Assembly (NCBI RefSeq): GCF_048569485.1
Contig: NC_134353.1
Location: 530,441,008-530,505,007 of the forward strand
DNA length: 64,000 nt
Source: Anomaloglossus baeobatrachus
Taxonomy: Eukaryota; Chordata; Amphibia; Anura; Aromobatidae
Reading direction: 5' to 3'
The position numbers were made by a program, and so were the translations under genes. Position 1 is the first letter of the stretch, and the number at the start of each line of letters is the position of its first letter. Positions 44,801 to 56,110 of this stretch are shown in pieces. Below the pieces are notes generated by a model, which saw only the letters and a list, made by a program, of their open reading frames with translations, was not told where the DNA came from and did not search any database.

Positions 44801-47800
44801 GGGCAATTCAAAGGATTGTGCAAGAGTAAAGACCTTTAAAACTGCACCATCCTTTTTGAATCACCCCTTGTACAGAACACAGCAGCACTGGTGGAGGTTA
44901 TTTTTGCAACTTAAGGCTATGTGTCCACGGGAGAAAGTACCTGCGGATTTTTCTGCATCAAAACCCGCAGCTTTCCCCCGGAATCCGCACCTTAGCATAG
45001 GTGCGGATTTGACGCGGATTTCGTTGCGGATTTTGTCCATTGTACTCTATTGTGTTTCTGAATAAAGCTTAGTCTGTTTTGAAGGAAAAAAAGTCTCTAT
45101 GTCATTTCCTGTCCCAACCCTCCTTTCTTCTCCATTATCCATTTTGTAATAAAGGGGCAGAAATGTTTAAAGGGAACCTGTCGCCACTTTTTTTGTAAAA
45201 AGCTGCGGCCAACACCACTGTGCTCTTATATACAGCATTTTAACAGGCTGTATATAATAACCTAGTGGTGGTGGCCGCAGCTTACAGCCAAAAAATGTGG
45301 TGCCATGTTCCCTTTCACTGGTATTTTTAAAAAAAAAAAAACAAAAAAAAAACAAATGTGCTCCGCTGTATTTTCACTGTCCAGCCCGATGCAAGCAAGC
45401 AACTGAGGGCTGTGCTTCTCAGCGGGATAAGGCTGAAGCATTCTCTGCCCCTCCCGCTGAGAAAAACAGTCCTCAGCTGCCCCTGAAAATGGCGGCTCCG
45501 TTGTGAAGCGCCATTCACAGGTGCTGTACCGAGGCTCATCCAGCTGCCCTGATGCATTGGCTGGCTGGGTAATAACGGGGTTAATGCCAGTTTTCTGCAA
45601 TCTGGCACTAAGCCCGAAGTTCATAATGTCATGCCTGTGTAGACACGGCCATTATGAACCTCCATTTGGTACTAAATAAAAGAAAACACTTTTTGAAAAA
45701 AATTTGAAAGAAAAACACACACACACACACACACATCCCTGATTGCCATCTTTATTACTCCCAAGCCTCAGAGGTTAATCCAGGACAATTGTAATCACTG
45801 GTTTGCTCTCTGCCGGCTGCTGTGAGCGGCAGAACTCACTGGCCGGGTCAGCTCAGTTCATAGCTGAGCCCGGGTTACAGCGTCAGCCGGTCACAGCAGC
45901 CGTCAGTGTATTAAATGCTGCACAGCTCTCTTCCAGCAGCTGGGAACGTCTGACGTCAGAGCCCTGGTCAGCTGACTTAATTCGCGAGCGCGGGCGGGTC
46001 AGCTGACTGCACACCGACCAGCTGACGTTCCGGGCTCCGATGTGCACTCATGTGACCCGGGCACGGACGTCAGCCGGTACCAGCAGCCGGAAGAGAGCTT
46101 TGCAGCATCTCGACCACTGACGGCTGCTGGGACCGGCTGACGTCCGTGCCCGTGTCACATGAGTGCACATAGTCAGCTGACCCGCCTGCGCTCGCGAATT
46201 AAGTCAGCTGACCAGGGCTCTGATATCAGACGTTCCCAGCTGCCGGAAAAGAGCTGTGCAGCATTTAATAATACACTGACGGCTGCTGTCACCGGCTGAC
46301 GTCAGTGCCCGGGTCAGCCGGGTGCACATCGGAGCCCGGCTCGGAGTGGTCATGGATTATCGTCGGGGGATTCAGGGAGTAATAAAGATGGCAATCAGGG
46401 ATGTGTGTGTGTTTTTCTTTCAAATAAAATTTTTTAAAAAAGTGTTTTCTTTTCTTTAGTACCAAACGGAGGTTCATAATGGCCGTGTCTACACAGGCAT
46501 GACATTATGAACTTCGGGCTTAGTGCCAGTTTGCAGAAAACTGGCATTAACCCCGTTATTACCCAGCCAGCCAATGCATCAGGGCAGCTGGATGAGCCTC
46601 GGTACAGCACCTGTGAATGGCGCTTCACAACGGAGCCGCCATTTTCAGGGGCAGCTGAGGACTGTTTCTCAGCGGGAGGGGCAGAGAATGCTTCAGCCTT
46701 ATCCCGCTGAGAAGCACAGCCCTCAGTTGCTTGCATCGGGCTGGACAGTGAAAATACAGCGGAGCACATTTTTTTTTTTTTTTTAAAAAGAATTGTGAAA
46801 AAAGACCTGGGATCCTGTTTTGCCAGCTAAAAGCAAGCAGCCTGTAACTAGCTGCTTTTAGCTGGCAATCCAGAGTCCGGACACAACACGACTACACTGC
46901 CACTACTCTACACTACAAAATGGTGAAACTTCCTCTTCCTGAACTATCCTACATCACTTCCTGTGGATTTGTTTGCGAAATCCGCACCAAATCCGCAGGA
47001 AAAAAGAGCCTGTGGGAACAGACCTGCGGATTTCTTGCGGATTTTACACCTTGCATTGACTTGCATGGGAAAAATCCGCAACAAAATCCGCAACAATAAT
47101 TGACATGCTGCAGATTTTTCCGGATCAAAATCCGCGGCAAATCCGCCGCGGAAAAATCCGCAGCATGGGCACAGCATTTCCAAAATGCCATTGAAATGGC
47201 TTGGAAGTGCCGCTGCTGCAGATTTTCGGCAAATCCGCGGCAAAATCCGCAGCGTGGGCACATAGCCTAACATTCCTAAGACTGAGATGTCAAAGGGTTT
47301 AACAAATGCCAGCTCCCATTTAAGAGGGGAGAGATGTCCACAGTTCACATTTAACTTGTGGAATCTTTGAATGTTAAATTCTGCAATTGGATTAAAAAAA
47401 AACAAAAAAAAAAAACAACACACCCTACACTGAATCTTCTAGGTGCGCTGTTGCAATATTTTGTAGTGGCTGTCTGATAATGCAGAGCTGCTTTACTGGG
47501 TGCGAGAAGCACAAGTCACTGAGTGTACAGACAGGAGATACTAAAAAGGATGAAACGGAATAAAAAGAATGAGGATAATAAGTTATTAGGTGTATATTAT
47601 GTAGATGTATAAAAGGTTTCTTTGGCAAGTTAGACATGGAATGAACATTATATATGAGCATTATAGGTGTGGAATGATTGTGAAATATATGTAGATAATA
47701 GAATGAACAAATATGGCATATAACCAGGTGTATATTACATTACCTGAGCATTATAGGTGTGGAATGATCAGGAAATATCTGTAGATAGGAAAATGAACGC

Positions 47801-47822
47801 ATATGCCATATAATTAGGTCTA

Positions 47823-47911
<89 letters not shown>

Positions 47912-47975
47912 AGACCTAATTATATGGCATATGCGTTCATTTTATATGGCATATGCGTTCATATAATTAGGTCTA

Positions 47976-48031
<56 letters not shown>

Positions 48032-51000
48032 TAGACCTAATTATATGGCATATGCGTTCATTTTCCTGTAATCTACTGATATTTCATGATCCACACCTTT
48101 AATGCTCAAGTAACATAATATACACCTGGTTATATGGCATAATGGCATATGCGTTCATTCTATTATTATCTACAGATTTCATGTTCATTCCATGTCTAAC
48201 TTGCCCAAGAAACCTGTTATACATCTACATAATATATACCCAAGTTATTATCTTCATTCTTTTTATTTATTCCTTTTCATCATTTTTAGTATGTTCCTGC
48301 ACAGACTAAACACAGACCAGAGGAGAGTTTCTGCCTCAGTCCTGAGCTTGGCTATAAGGGTACGCTCACACGAGCGTGAAAATCGGACGAGTGCAATGCG
48401 AGAAATTCTCGCATTGCACTCTGACCAATGTTAGGCAATGAGGTTGAGCTGTTGGTCAGCTTTTCTCGCATCCAGATTCTGGATGCGAGAAAAGCGGCAG
48501 CATGCTGCGTTTTGCTGCTACCGCCATATCTCTCGCACCCATTCAAGTAAATGGATGCGAGAGATACATCGGACTGCACTTGGATGTTATCCAAGTGCAG
48601 TGCGATCTACGCACAGGCTGACAGTGGAGGAGATGGGAGGATTAACCCCTCCCTCTCCTCCGCAGCGCCTGCACTCATCTTCACAGCTGTGACCCGATCG
48701 CAAGATCGGGTTACAGTCGCATGACACCCAGCTCACGCTCGCAGCAGAGCCTGAGCCGGGGGACATTAGCATATCACATCCGATGCTCTCGCATCGGATG
48801 CCATACGCTCGTGTGAGTCCAGTCTAACAGACATTGAGGAGCTCAGAACTGGTGATTTGAAATGTGAGCTCAGAAAGCAACACCTACAAGCCAATGGTGT
48901 TGTCACTTATGGGCACCTTGCACCTCCCACTGGCCCAAGTCCATGAGATGTGGTATGTGCAGACCATGAACTGGAACACCATATGTTGCTACACAATTGA
49001 GATGGTCATCACAGGATCATTTTCTTTTAATACATTTAATTGGACCATATTCCAAGATAGTGATTAAAATGTACTTTGTAGGCCAATTTCATTAAATTTG
49101 TAGACCTTTAATCTGAGGCATTATTGTTTCTAGGGTTGTACCAGAGAAAAAGGTCACCTTGTAACTTTCGCTCACATTAATATGCGAGTGACAACAAATA
49201 CATTCATGTTCCCCATAAAGCAGTCTAACCTTAATGTAGATTCTTCTGTACATTAGAAACACACGTACTAACCAGGTCAATGGTGTTCTGGAGTTGAGCA
49301 ATGGCTTCCTGACTCCTGCATTTGGCATCCTTCATCCTAGTCAGGGCCTGTTGGTAGACACGCTTGCGGGCCTTTGTAGAGAGGGATCCCAAGCGCACAT
49401 AGTAGCCAGGCTTATCTTGGGACACAAAGCCTTCTGTTTCAGATGCTTCCTTTGCTATAAAGAAATTTGGAATGCCCATATAGTACCGTAACTATAGTAG
49501 CTATGTGAGCAAAAATGTAAAAACCAGCAACATGAAATTTTTATAAAGATTTTTGGGGTTGTGGGGAGCAAACAAAAAACCCACCTTCATAGATTAATAT
49601 TGTTAGTGCTTCTAAGCAAGCCCTTGTGTAGTTTACAGCAGTTTGATACTGACATTGTGCCACTCACTGCTTTTATATCCAACCCCTGACCACATGACCC
49701 ATCAAAACATCACAAGAAAAATGCAGTAACATTAGGAGTTAGGCAAATCGAGGGCATTTTGTAAGATATAAAGTTGGTGGAAAGCTACACACCTAGGTGC
49801 CACATTCTAGGTGCCAGACCAACTCTAAGTCCCAAGAAATAAAACTGGGCCAATTTATAAAGAAATTACCCTGTAAATTAGTCTGGCTAGTTTTTTGGGC
49901 TGCACAAACATCTCACGTACCCTGTCCACACAGGTAAGCAAGTTTCCCAGGCTGGGTCACCATTGGCTTGCTAGGTTTCGCTTACCTAGCTCTTCATCTG
50001 TTTATGGCAGGTATTGTTTCAGAAGACATTCAGACCTAGTTAGTGCAGAGTCCACACGGTCGCTTATGATCTGCACTACACGGCTTCCAAGAACAGTATT
50101 AATGCTGCCATTTACAACAGCCTTAGTCATCTCCACACTGTCCTGCACAGCTCCCTTGGTTTTATCCACTACTCCTGTGATACTATGGATAACAGCATCT
50201 CTGGCACCAACAACTGCTTCTGAGGCATTAGCCACAACCTAAAAATATACAAGATGGGACCTCTGTAATCTGACAGTAGGTGAAGGGAAATTTACATGGG
50301 TTGTCTTCTACTTGAATCTCTTCACCCCAGTAAAAATAAGCCTATACTCCCCTCTGGCACAGCTGCAGATCCAGTGATGTCAAAACCCACGTTTGAGGCC
50401 CATGTTACATGCAGGCCTCGTGACCAATAAGCACCCAGCATCTGTCTGACTTTGGACATTTGAGCAGAAAGTTAGCACAGTGCTCACATCCTGCTGTCCA
50501 AAGGTGGGCAGAAGAAAGCCAGTGCTGATTGGTAATTGGGCCGGTGTGTCATGTGGAGCCTGGAGAAGAGTATAGGCATATTTTATTTTTATGAGAGTGA
50601 ACAAGGGGACTGAGAAGTGGGTTGTCCAAGTAGTAGATAATCCCTTTAAGGCTCTGCATGATTTTATCTGCTTACCTTTTCAGGAGGCTGATACAGAATA
50701 GGCAACCTTTCTTCAATCTTGTCTAGTCCAACACAGGCAATATTGTTTGCCAGAGCAACTGAGAAGGGAAAAATATATAAAAAAATTTTACATCTACATA
50801 TTGATACCAGCAGAGTTCTTGTGAATACTGGCAAGGTGTTATGCATACTTCTGATGCTGAGAGACTGGACTGTAGATAAAAAAAAAATATTTATTTAAGA
50901 CAGTCCATGATACATAGCTTTTGTTTAGGTTTCTAGTAGAGCTGGAGTTTACGCGCAAAAAAAAACCAAAAAAAACCCAAAATCTATAAGCCACCCCCAG

Positions 51001-52791
51001 TCTATGGGGAGCAGAATCCAGAGATTAAAAGAAAAAAGAAAAAAAAAAAAAAGGAGATAGAAGGGCTAGAGGAATGGGAGTGTGCGCGGGGGACTTACCA
51101 AGGCCCAGCATGGCTGTATGCTGCTCCCAGGCTTTGCACTCACTGCCTGGGCTGCTGATTAGTCAGACATGCCCCACCCTGAGTGTCAGCTGACTGCATT
51201 GAATCACAGGCACCAGGAGAGCTGGTGGGTTGGGAAAGCAGTGTAACTAAAGGAGCCCATACACTAGCATCTACTGTGATCTTAGATTGCATGGGCTCCT
51301 TTCCCATGCACATGTGGAGTTAGGAAAAGAATATTTATTCTGGCTGGAAACAGATGGCATTTTAAACATGCACCTATCATGTTCCCTCAGTACAGACATA
51401 TATAAAAAAAATTTGTGCTGGGCATCAGAATGCCAAGGAATCCTGCACCAAGGCATCCCTGTGTATGAAAAAAACCCCATATGCAGTTTTTTTTTAACCA
51501 TTTCACAAAAAAAACGACCACAAGTCTTTCATTTAAAAAGCCACATTCGGTTCCTCTTTTGATACCGAGACAAGATAAGCACTGGGCTGGGGCTGTAGCC
51601 ATAGGCTCTGTGCTGGGTATCAGAATACCAGGGCCCCTGCTCCAATTGATTTATTTTTATACCTTGGTACTGACCGGCAGACAGCGCCTGTCAGTGATTG
51701 CAGGCAGATGTGGTTACACAGGCTGGGGGTGCACCTGACTGCAACCAAATCAGACAATAGGACAGCCGGTGGGCAGGGAAAGCTGTGTGCATGCCATTGC
51801 AGCACAAGAAATGAATGTGCAACATGGAAGCAGTGTGCTGCCATGACATTGAGCCTCGGTGAGTATGAAATACTCCTGTCATATTTTTTTTTAATGTCTC
51901 GAGTGCTGAATAAAACACTCAAATCCCGGACATTTTGAAACCGCACAGATTTGGACTTTAACAGTCTGGGTTCACTCAGCCCTAGTTTCCAGTATTAAGA
52001 CTAAAAAGGCGAGTGGATTAGGCCAAAAAAAAAAAAAAATTCCCATTTGCATGGCATTTCCTGGGAACTTACATTTTGTGAGAAGATATTGTTTGAATTT
52101 AGTGCCTTACACCCCAACTTCTGCACTGTCCAGACATTCACTTTTCCTCCCAACAGCCTCTGATCCACACTGGACTTGAACTTCCAGCTCTGATGAGGGC
52201 CAAGAGGGATTTGTGCTAGTGCACCATGACCAATTATCCTGACCATTGGAGCAGGAAATCCCTGCTCTGAAAAGCTCAGGAATACTATACGCAATGAGGA
52301 TAGGAAAGTAGAGATTTGTTTTTCATGCCAACAGCCTTTTATGGTGCAGAAAAATGGTGACCAGCAGCTGCAAACAAAGGAACATTTTGTACCATCAAGA
52401 CGCTAAACCTACTTTGAGGCTCGAGTTTCTGCAGGATTGGCATGGCGCTGGCCACAGAAGTGATGCTCTTCACACTTTTCTCTGCGACGTCACATACAGA
52501 CTTCATGTAGGGATGGTTGTCTTTAGTGGTCACGTAGGTGGAGGACACCATGTCATATGTAGAGCTCACAAATGGGAGGTTTATCAACCTTACTACCACA
52601 TTCTAAGAGAAAAAACAAAAACAGAACACTTGTACACAGTATGGTGAGCCATTTCATGAATTGGACTCAATTCTCATGGTCAGACTGATTGGTTGAATTT
52701 TGCAAAATAGAGTGTCATGCAGCAGATGCAACCAAGAAAACGTATTACTTCTATAGAAATAAATGCTTACCAATAACCAGCTAGTCTCCAT
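41480..52791 (-). CDS. plin2: perilipin-2-like gene (seven coding exons)
   Basis: Perilipin-2 coats lipid droplets in the cytosol and shields them from lipases. Coding exons on the minus strand: 52771-52791, 52413-52602, 50676-50758, 49986-50238, 49273-49454, 41932-42060, 41480-41854. All joins use GT-AG and keep phase, giving 410 codons (human about 437). Domains: PAT region (residues 8-100: [36 protein letters not shown]); 11-mer amphipathic region (about 100-170: [25 protein letters not shown]); four-helix part (185-375: [23 protein letters not shown]); and [10 protein letters not shown] near the end, which picks perilipin-2 over perilipin-3. Codon 177 is TAA (minus strand, 50004-50002) where relatives have Leu (YLP-L-TEEEL). 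Thus the gene is a nonsense allele, a young pseudogene, or a base error. A non-coding first exon and the promoter were not found. Confidence 0.88.
41932..42060 (-). CDS. plin2: plin2 coding exon 6
   Basis: 43 codons, phase 0 at both ends: [19 protein letters not shown], then [20 protein letters not shown]. Acceptor TTTCAG, donor GTAATG. Confidence 0.9.
42180..42560. repeat. dispersed repeat 'W'-like copy in plin2 intron
   Basis: Shares 'gcaatctgcagccaccca', 'cctggtgctttacc' and 'gcccacagctgctac' with the copies at the window start and at 15373. No gene. Confidence 0.45.
42561..44099. other. plin2 intron, repeat-like DNA without genes
   Basis: About 42860-43110 is a degenerate tandem of 'agtaatgtccccatccttgtcccc' words. 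The rest shows no coding signal. Confidence 0.4.
44103..44622. mobile_element. PIF/Harbinger-type MITE in plin2 intron
   Basis: Inverted ends AGGCAGCTTTACACGC and AGGCCCCGTTACACGC (reverse complement of right end) are flanked by TAA at 44100-44102 and 44623-44625. 520 bp, no gene. Confidence 0.65.
44915..47267. mobile_element. large MITE or foldback in plin2 intron, TAA duplication
   Basis: Ends GGCTATGTGTCCACG and CGTGGGCACATAGCC are flanked by TAA at 44912-44914 and 47268-47270. The outer parts are rich in 'aatccgca' words. Inside lie a short hairpin (about 45170-45316, 'aaagggaacctgtc' against 'gttcccttt') and a large inverted repeat (45355-46770). These inner parts may be later insertions. 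Confidence 0.7.
45355..46770. repeat. long inverted repeat (foldback), arms about 660-730 bp
   Basis: The left arm begins 'gtgctccgctgtattttcac' (about 45358); the right arm ends with its complement near 46767. The inner hairpin 'gtgcactcatgtgacccggg' pairs across a centre near 46103. Mirror-image open frames on both strands are products of the symmetry. The arms contain W-type words ('ctggcactaagcccgaag'). Confidence 0.85.
47540..48295. repeat. AT-rich palindrome with (TA)n centres
   Basis: The left half ('gatgaaacggaataaaaagaa', 'ttggcaagttagacatggaa') is matched in reverse order by the right half ('ttccatgtctaacttgccc', 'ttctttttatttattcc'). The core holds two (TA)n tracts (about 47826-47907 and 47980-48027), each bounded by inverted 'attaggtctaaat'. 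It lies in the 7.2-kb plin2 intron. Confidence 0.85.
48359..48824. mobile_element. PIF/Harbinger-type MITE in plin2 intron
   Basis: Ends GGGTACGCTCACACGAGCG and CGCTCGTGTGAGTCCAGTC are flanked by TAA at 48356-48358 and 48825-48827. Inner palindromes such as 'cgagaaattctcg'. 466 bp, no gene. Confidence 0.82.
49273..49454 (-). CDS. plin2: plin2 coding exon 5
   Basis: 182 nt encoding [30 protein letters not shown] and [11 protein letters not shown]. Acceptor TTTATAG, donor GTTAGT. Joined through a split Leu/Ala phase-1 codon to the previous exon. Confidence 0.92.
49986..50238 (-). CDS. plin2: plin2 coding exon 4, with in-frame TAA
   Basis: 253 nt encoding the 11-mer repeat region ([40 protein letters not shown]), then TAA at 50004-50002, then TDEEL before the donor GTAAGC. 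Everything around the stop is conserved and in frame. Confidence 0.9.
50676..50758 (-). CDS. plin2: plin2 coding exon 3
   Basis: 83 nt encoding [20 protein letters not shown] and LYQPPEK. Acceptor TTCTCAG, donor GTAAGC; phases match both neighbours. Confidence 0.92.
52413..52602 (-). CDS. plin2: plin2 coding exon 2 (PAT domain)
   Basis: 190 nt encoding [36 protein letters not shown] and ILQKLEPQ. Acceptor CTCTTAG, donor GTAGGT. Confidence 0.92.
52771..52791 (-). CDS. plin2: plin2 candidate start exon (METSWLL)
   Basis: ATG with G at -3 and +4, then METSWLL, donor GTAAGC in phase 0 with the next exon. A CGCTTCAG acceptor at 52810 would make a 39-nt exon (52771-52809). Human perilipin-2 also starts in a short coding piece before the PAT core. 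The peptide itself is not conserved, so the start is likely rather than certain. Confidence 0.55.
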
Positions 52792-52809
52792 TGCCGCTTC
52801 CATTCCATT

Positions 52810-54245
52810 CTGAAGCGTAAAACCTCTCATTATGCTGGATCACAGGAGTGTGGGACCTGGAGGCCACCAACAGTGTAAAGCATATGGGCTGAATATAACT
52901 GAGATCAGACAGGTTTGGGAACCATCTCTTGGGATTGTGCATGGGAAGTCACAGCCAGGTTCCCATGATACCAAGTGACCACTGGTGAATCCACTGCCAG
53001 ATTACTGAAATGTGGACAGCAGTCTGATCTTGGAGTTCACACTGCGGATTGATGTGCAGCCGTGTCCTGCAATCAGACAGGGTTCAACTGAGGGCTGCCC
53101 GCTGCTCAATTAACTCAGTTGAACTGTTGCTGGATTGCAGGACAAGGCACCAGAGCAGTCAGGTCACATGAGTTCAATTGGGATGAGACAGGTAGACTGC
53201 ATCTAAATGGATGCACTACTTCTGGGTCAGCTGCAGGCTAGTCTCTTTAAAGGGGTTATCCAGCTTATTTTGCTTTTTTTTTATTATTTCCCTATTGGGC
53301 TACATTGGGGCAGGTACATAGATAGTGACCACTTACCTGCCCTGCTGTCAGCCCCTCTCACCCAGCTCAGAATGGTCATGTGACCGCTCCTGCTGCAATT
53401 TTGCTGCTTACGGTCATTTCATGTCAACAGGGGCAGGACCATGTTGACATGCAAGTCTGAACAGCATGTTGCTGCCCCTGCTGCTTAGTGGGCAGTGCGA
53501 TGAGTACCTGCCCCCTCCCACACACTCCGTAGTCTCCCTCCCCTGCCTCTTGTGCCCAGCTATGTGTGCCCTGAATTCCAGCCGATTCAGTGTCCAGTTC
53601 AATAAGGCAAGGAACAAGAAAGTTTCACTTTCTTTCAGAGAGACAGTCAGTGCTGTGTCAACAGCACTTTATCATGTTTAGTGCCCGACGCCCTGGGAAA
53701 GGACTCCCCCTCCCCGCTGTATCTCATCAGTATGGAGCAGTCTCCCTCGTGTGCACTGTATCTCATTAGTATGAAAAGCTGGCCTTTCAGAGCGATCAGC
53801 TGATCGCTCTCTATCAGCTGATAGCACTGGCCAGCTTTTGCTCTCCTGCATCTCGGACCTGCACTCAGTTGGAGGAGGGAAGAGAGCGCACGGATTGTGT
53901 GAGAAAGCTCACAGGGAGGGAAGAGGGAGCACAGGAGGGGAACGAGAGCACGGGGGTTTGGGAGACAGCGCATGGGATTGTGGGAGACCGCACAAGGGGG
54001 GGGAGCGATCACAGATTGGGGAGAGCACAGGGGAAGAGGAAGAGAGATGAACAGGATTGTGGGAGACAGCACAGGGGGGGGACTTTCTTCATTGACTGGG
54101 ACAGTGAGTATGGATCGTCGTGAGCCCCCCCCCCCCTCCCTTATTGGATTACGCCAGACCAGATTTGATTGCTCTAATAAATTGGTGAAAGAGAGAATGT
54201 GCTGGGGAGTGTTTTTTTTCCCCAAATAGGTTTTGATTTTTTTTT
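52810..54245. other. plin2 upstream region, no gene seen
   Basis: Expected to hold the plin2 first intron, but no first exon or promoter could be identified. 'tttaaaggggttatccagctt' near 53248 looks like repeat DNA. G-rich low-complexity DNA lies at about 53870-54130, with a 'gagcgatcagctgatcgctc' palindrome near 53793. Confidence 0.4.
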
Positions 54246-54517
54246 ATTACTGACTAATGTTGGGTATCTGAGACGCCATGACATCACCAATGCCAAGGCT
54301 TGATGCCAGGTGACATTACACAGCTGGTATCAACCCCATATATTACCCCATTTGCCACTGCACAAGGGCAACATACCAGGATTGGCACATTAATGGATGC
54401 ACCACTTCTAGGGTGGCTGCAGCCTGCCATTTTTAGGCTGGGGGTGTCCAATAATTGGACTTCCCTAGTCTGAGAATATCAGACCACAGCTGCCTGCTTT
54501 ACTTTGGCTGGTGGTCC

Positions 54518-55648
54518 TGTGACGCCCTGGACCCCCAGGGGGTCACAGGTAACACCACCAACACCACACCCCCCCACCCCTAGTGAGGGCACAACAGTCA
54601 CCTGAAAGGGAGACCTGATGCCTCCCTCAGGGCAAGTAGGGCACACCAGGTGGGCAGAGTCAGGTGGAAAGACATGCCCACCAAGGAGACTACTGTCCTG
54701 AGGCAGTAAATACAAACAGATTGAGTTGTAGAGTGACAGTGACAGGAGGTGTAGAGGAGTAGAGCTGTCAGGGACCCAGGTAGGAGCCTGGGACCCTTGT
54801 AACGTCAGGCAGGCAGACGGTGGTGGCCGCCTGCAGGAGTACTGGTGTACGACCGGCAGAACCGTAGGGACCGGGCAGGGTTGGAGCCAGCCGGACCTGA
54901 ACCGGGGAGTCAACCGTTTACTGGAGCACCAGAAACCGGGTACTTAGACCCCGTCCTAGCTTGGAAACCACTGAGTGTAGGCAAATTAACTGATTGCAGT
55001 CTGGACCTCACGGGTTCATTCTCACCCCAAGACCCGAAAGAAGGCAAAAGCCCACCGAGACCGGGTGAGCGCCACCACCAAAGGCCAACCACCTGACGGG
55101 CAACAGAGGGCTCCTCCGGCAGCTGAACGCCGCGGAGCAGGCTACCACTGCCCAGACAGGGGAGCCGAACACCAAGACCAGAGGTGCAGGGAAGAGGGAC
55201 CATCACCAACCTCATCAGCGACATCAGCAGCCGGCCGCGGGTACCGACCATCCTCGAACTTTGGTTTACCAGTGACTCCGAGTGTGATTAATCATGAGTA
55301 CACCAGTGCCATCCGGACACCGCACCACATAGCCATCGCCCTCCCCATCGAGCCCCGTGACGCAACGCCCCTACCCACGGAGGGGTTAACACCGAGGCTG
55401 CACCACCAACACCGATCCCGGGAAATACCCTCCACTCCTGCCGCAGCGGTGGTGCATCCCGTCACCACAAACCGTGGGTGGCATCACTGCTCACCCAACA
55501 CCCACCGTACACCACCACCCCCACTGCTTCCCCTTAACGGAGTGACGTGGCCCCCGGTCCGGAGGTGCTCGAGCCACCAACAACCCGAGCCCAGACCCCG
55601 AGCGGCTCGGCCCGAGCAGCGGAGCAGCCGAGCCCTCAGGGCGGTACA
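54518..55648 (+). mobile_element. solo LTR, 4-bp target duplication GTCC
   Basis: Starts TGTGACGCCCTGGACCC and ends GGCGGTACA, flanked by GTCC at 54514-54517 and 55649-55652. 1131 bp. Its 3' part resembles the LTR fragment around 11375-13788. A frame of 226 codons at 55065-55745 runs out of the LTR and is chance. Confidence 0.78.
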
Positions 55649-55914
55649 GTCCCATTTGGGGAGACCCCATTTTTTTTGTTTATTTTTTTTATTTAAAAAC
55701 AAGCAGCGTGGGGTGCCCTCTGTTTTGGATTACCAGCCAAGGTGACGCTGCCAGCTGTGGTCTGCAGGCTGCTGCTGTCTGCTTTACCTGAGCTGGCTAC
55801 AAAAGATAGGGGACCCCATGTTTTTTTAAATATTTTTTTGCTAAATACAAGGCTAAACACCCTTTAGTGCCACATGAAAGGCACTAAAGGGTGCAAGATT
55901 ACAAAATGTAGGAG

Positions 55915-55919
<5 letters not shown>

Positions 55920-55967
<48 letters not shown>

Positions 55968-55993
55968 TACACACATACACACATACACACATA

Positions 55994-56034
<41 letters not shown>
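55920..56034 (+). repeat. (CA)n microsatellite
   Basis: CA dinucleotides with ATAC steps, about 115 bp. Confidence 0.95.
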
Positions 56035-56039
<5 letters not shown>

Positions 56040-56110
56040 TACCTTTCTCATGTATTATCCATCTATCCATTCATGCCTCTATATCTATCCATCTAATTAT
56101 CTAGCTGCTT

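Larger units (their letters stand above)
54250..56110. repeat. dispersed repeat 'W', copy 3, inverted and split by a solo LTR
   Basis: Blocks of copies 1 and 2 appear in reverse order ('gttttggattaccagccaag', 'ggggtgccctct', 'gcagcctgcc', tetranucleotide tracts near 56040-56105). The solo LTR at 54518-55648 interrupts it. A (CA)n run lies at 55920-56034. Confidence 0.6.

Noticed and set aside
45262-46786. Matching open frames on both strands (about 70-120 codons)
   Set aside because: They are mirror copies caused by the inverted repeat and show no coding signal.
41480-52791. The perilipin gene as perilipin-3
   Set aside because: The C-terminal [13 protein letters not shown] and the N-terminal [14 protein letters not shown] fit perilipin-2 better. 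Without a tree, perilipin-2 is the favoured but not proven call.
55065-55745. Open frame of 226 codons
   Set aside because: It starts inside the solo LTR at 54518-55648 and runs into the flanking repeat; there is no recognisable domain.
55864-56104. Cys/Val-rich and Thr/His-rich frames
   Set aside because: Translations of the CA microsatellite on the two strands.
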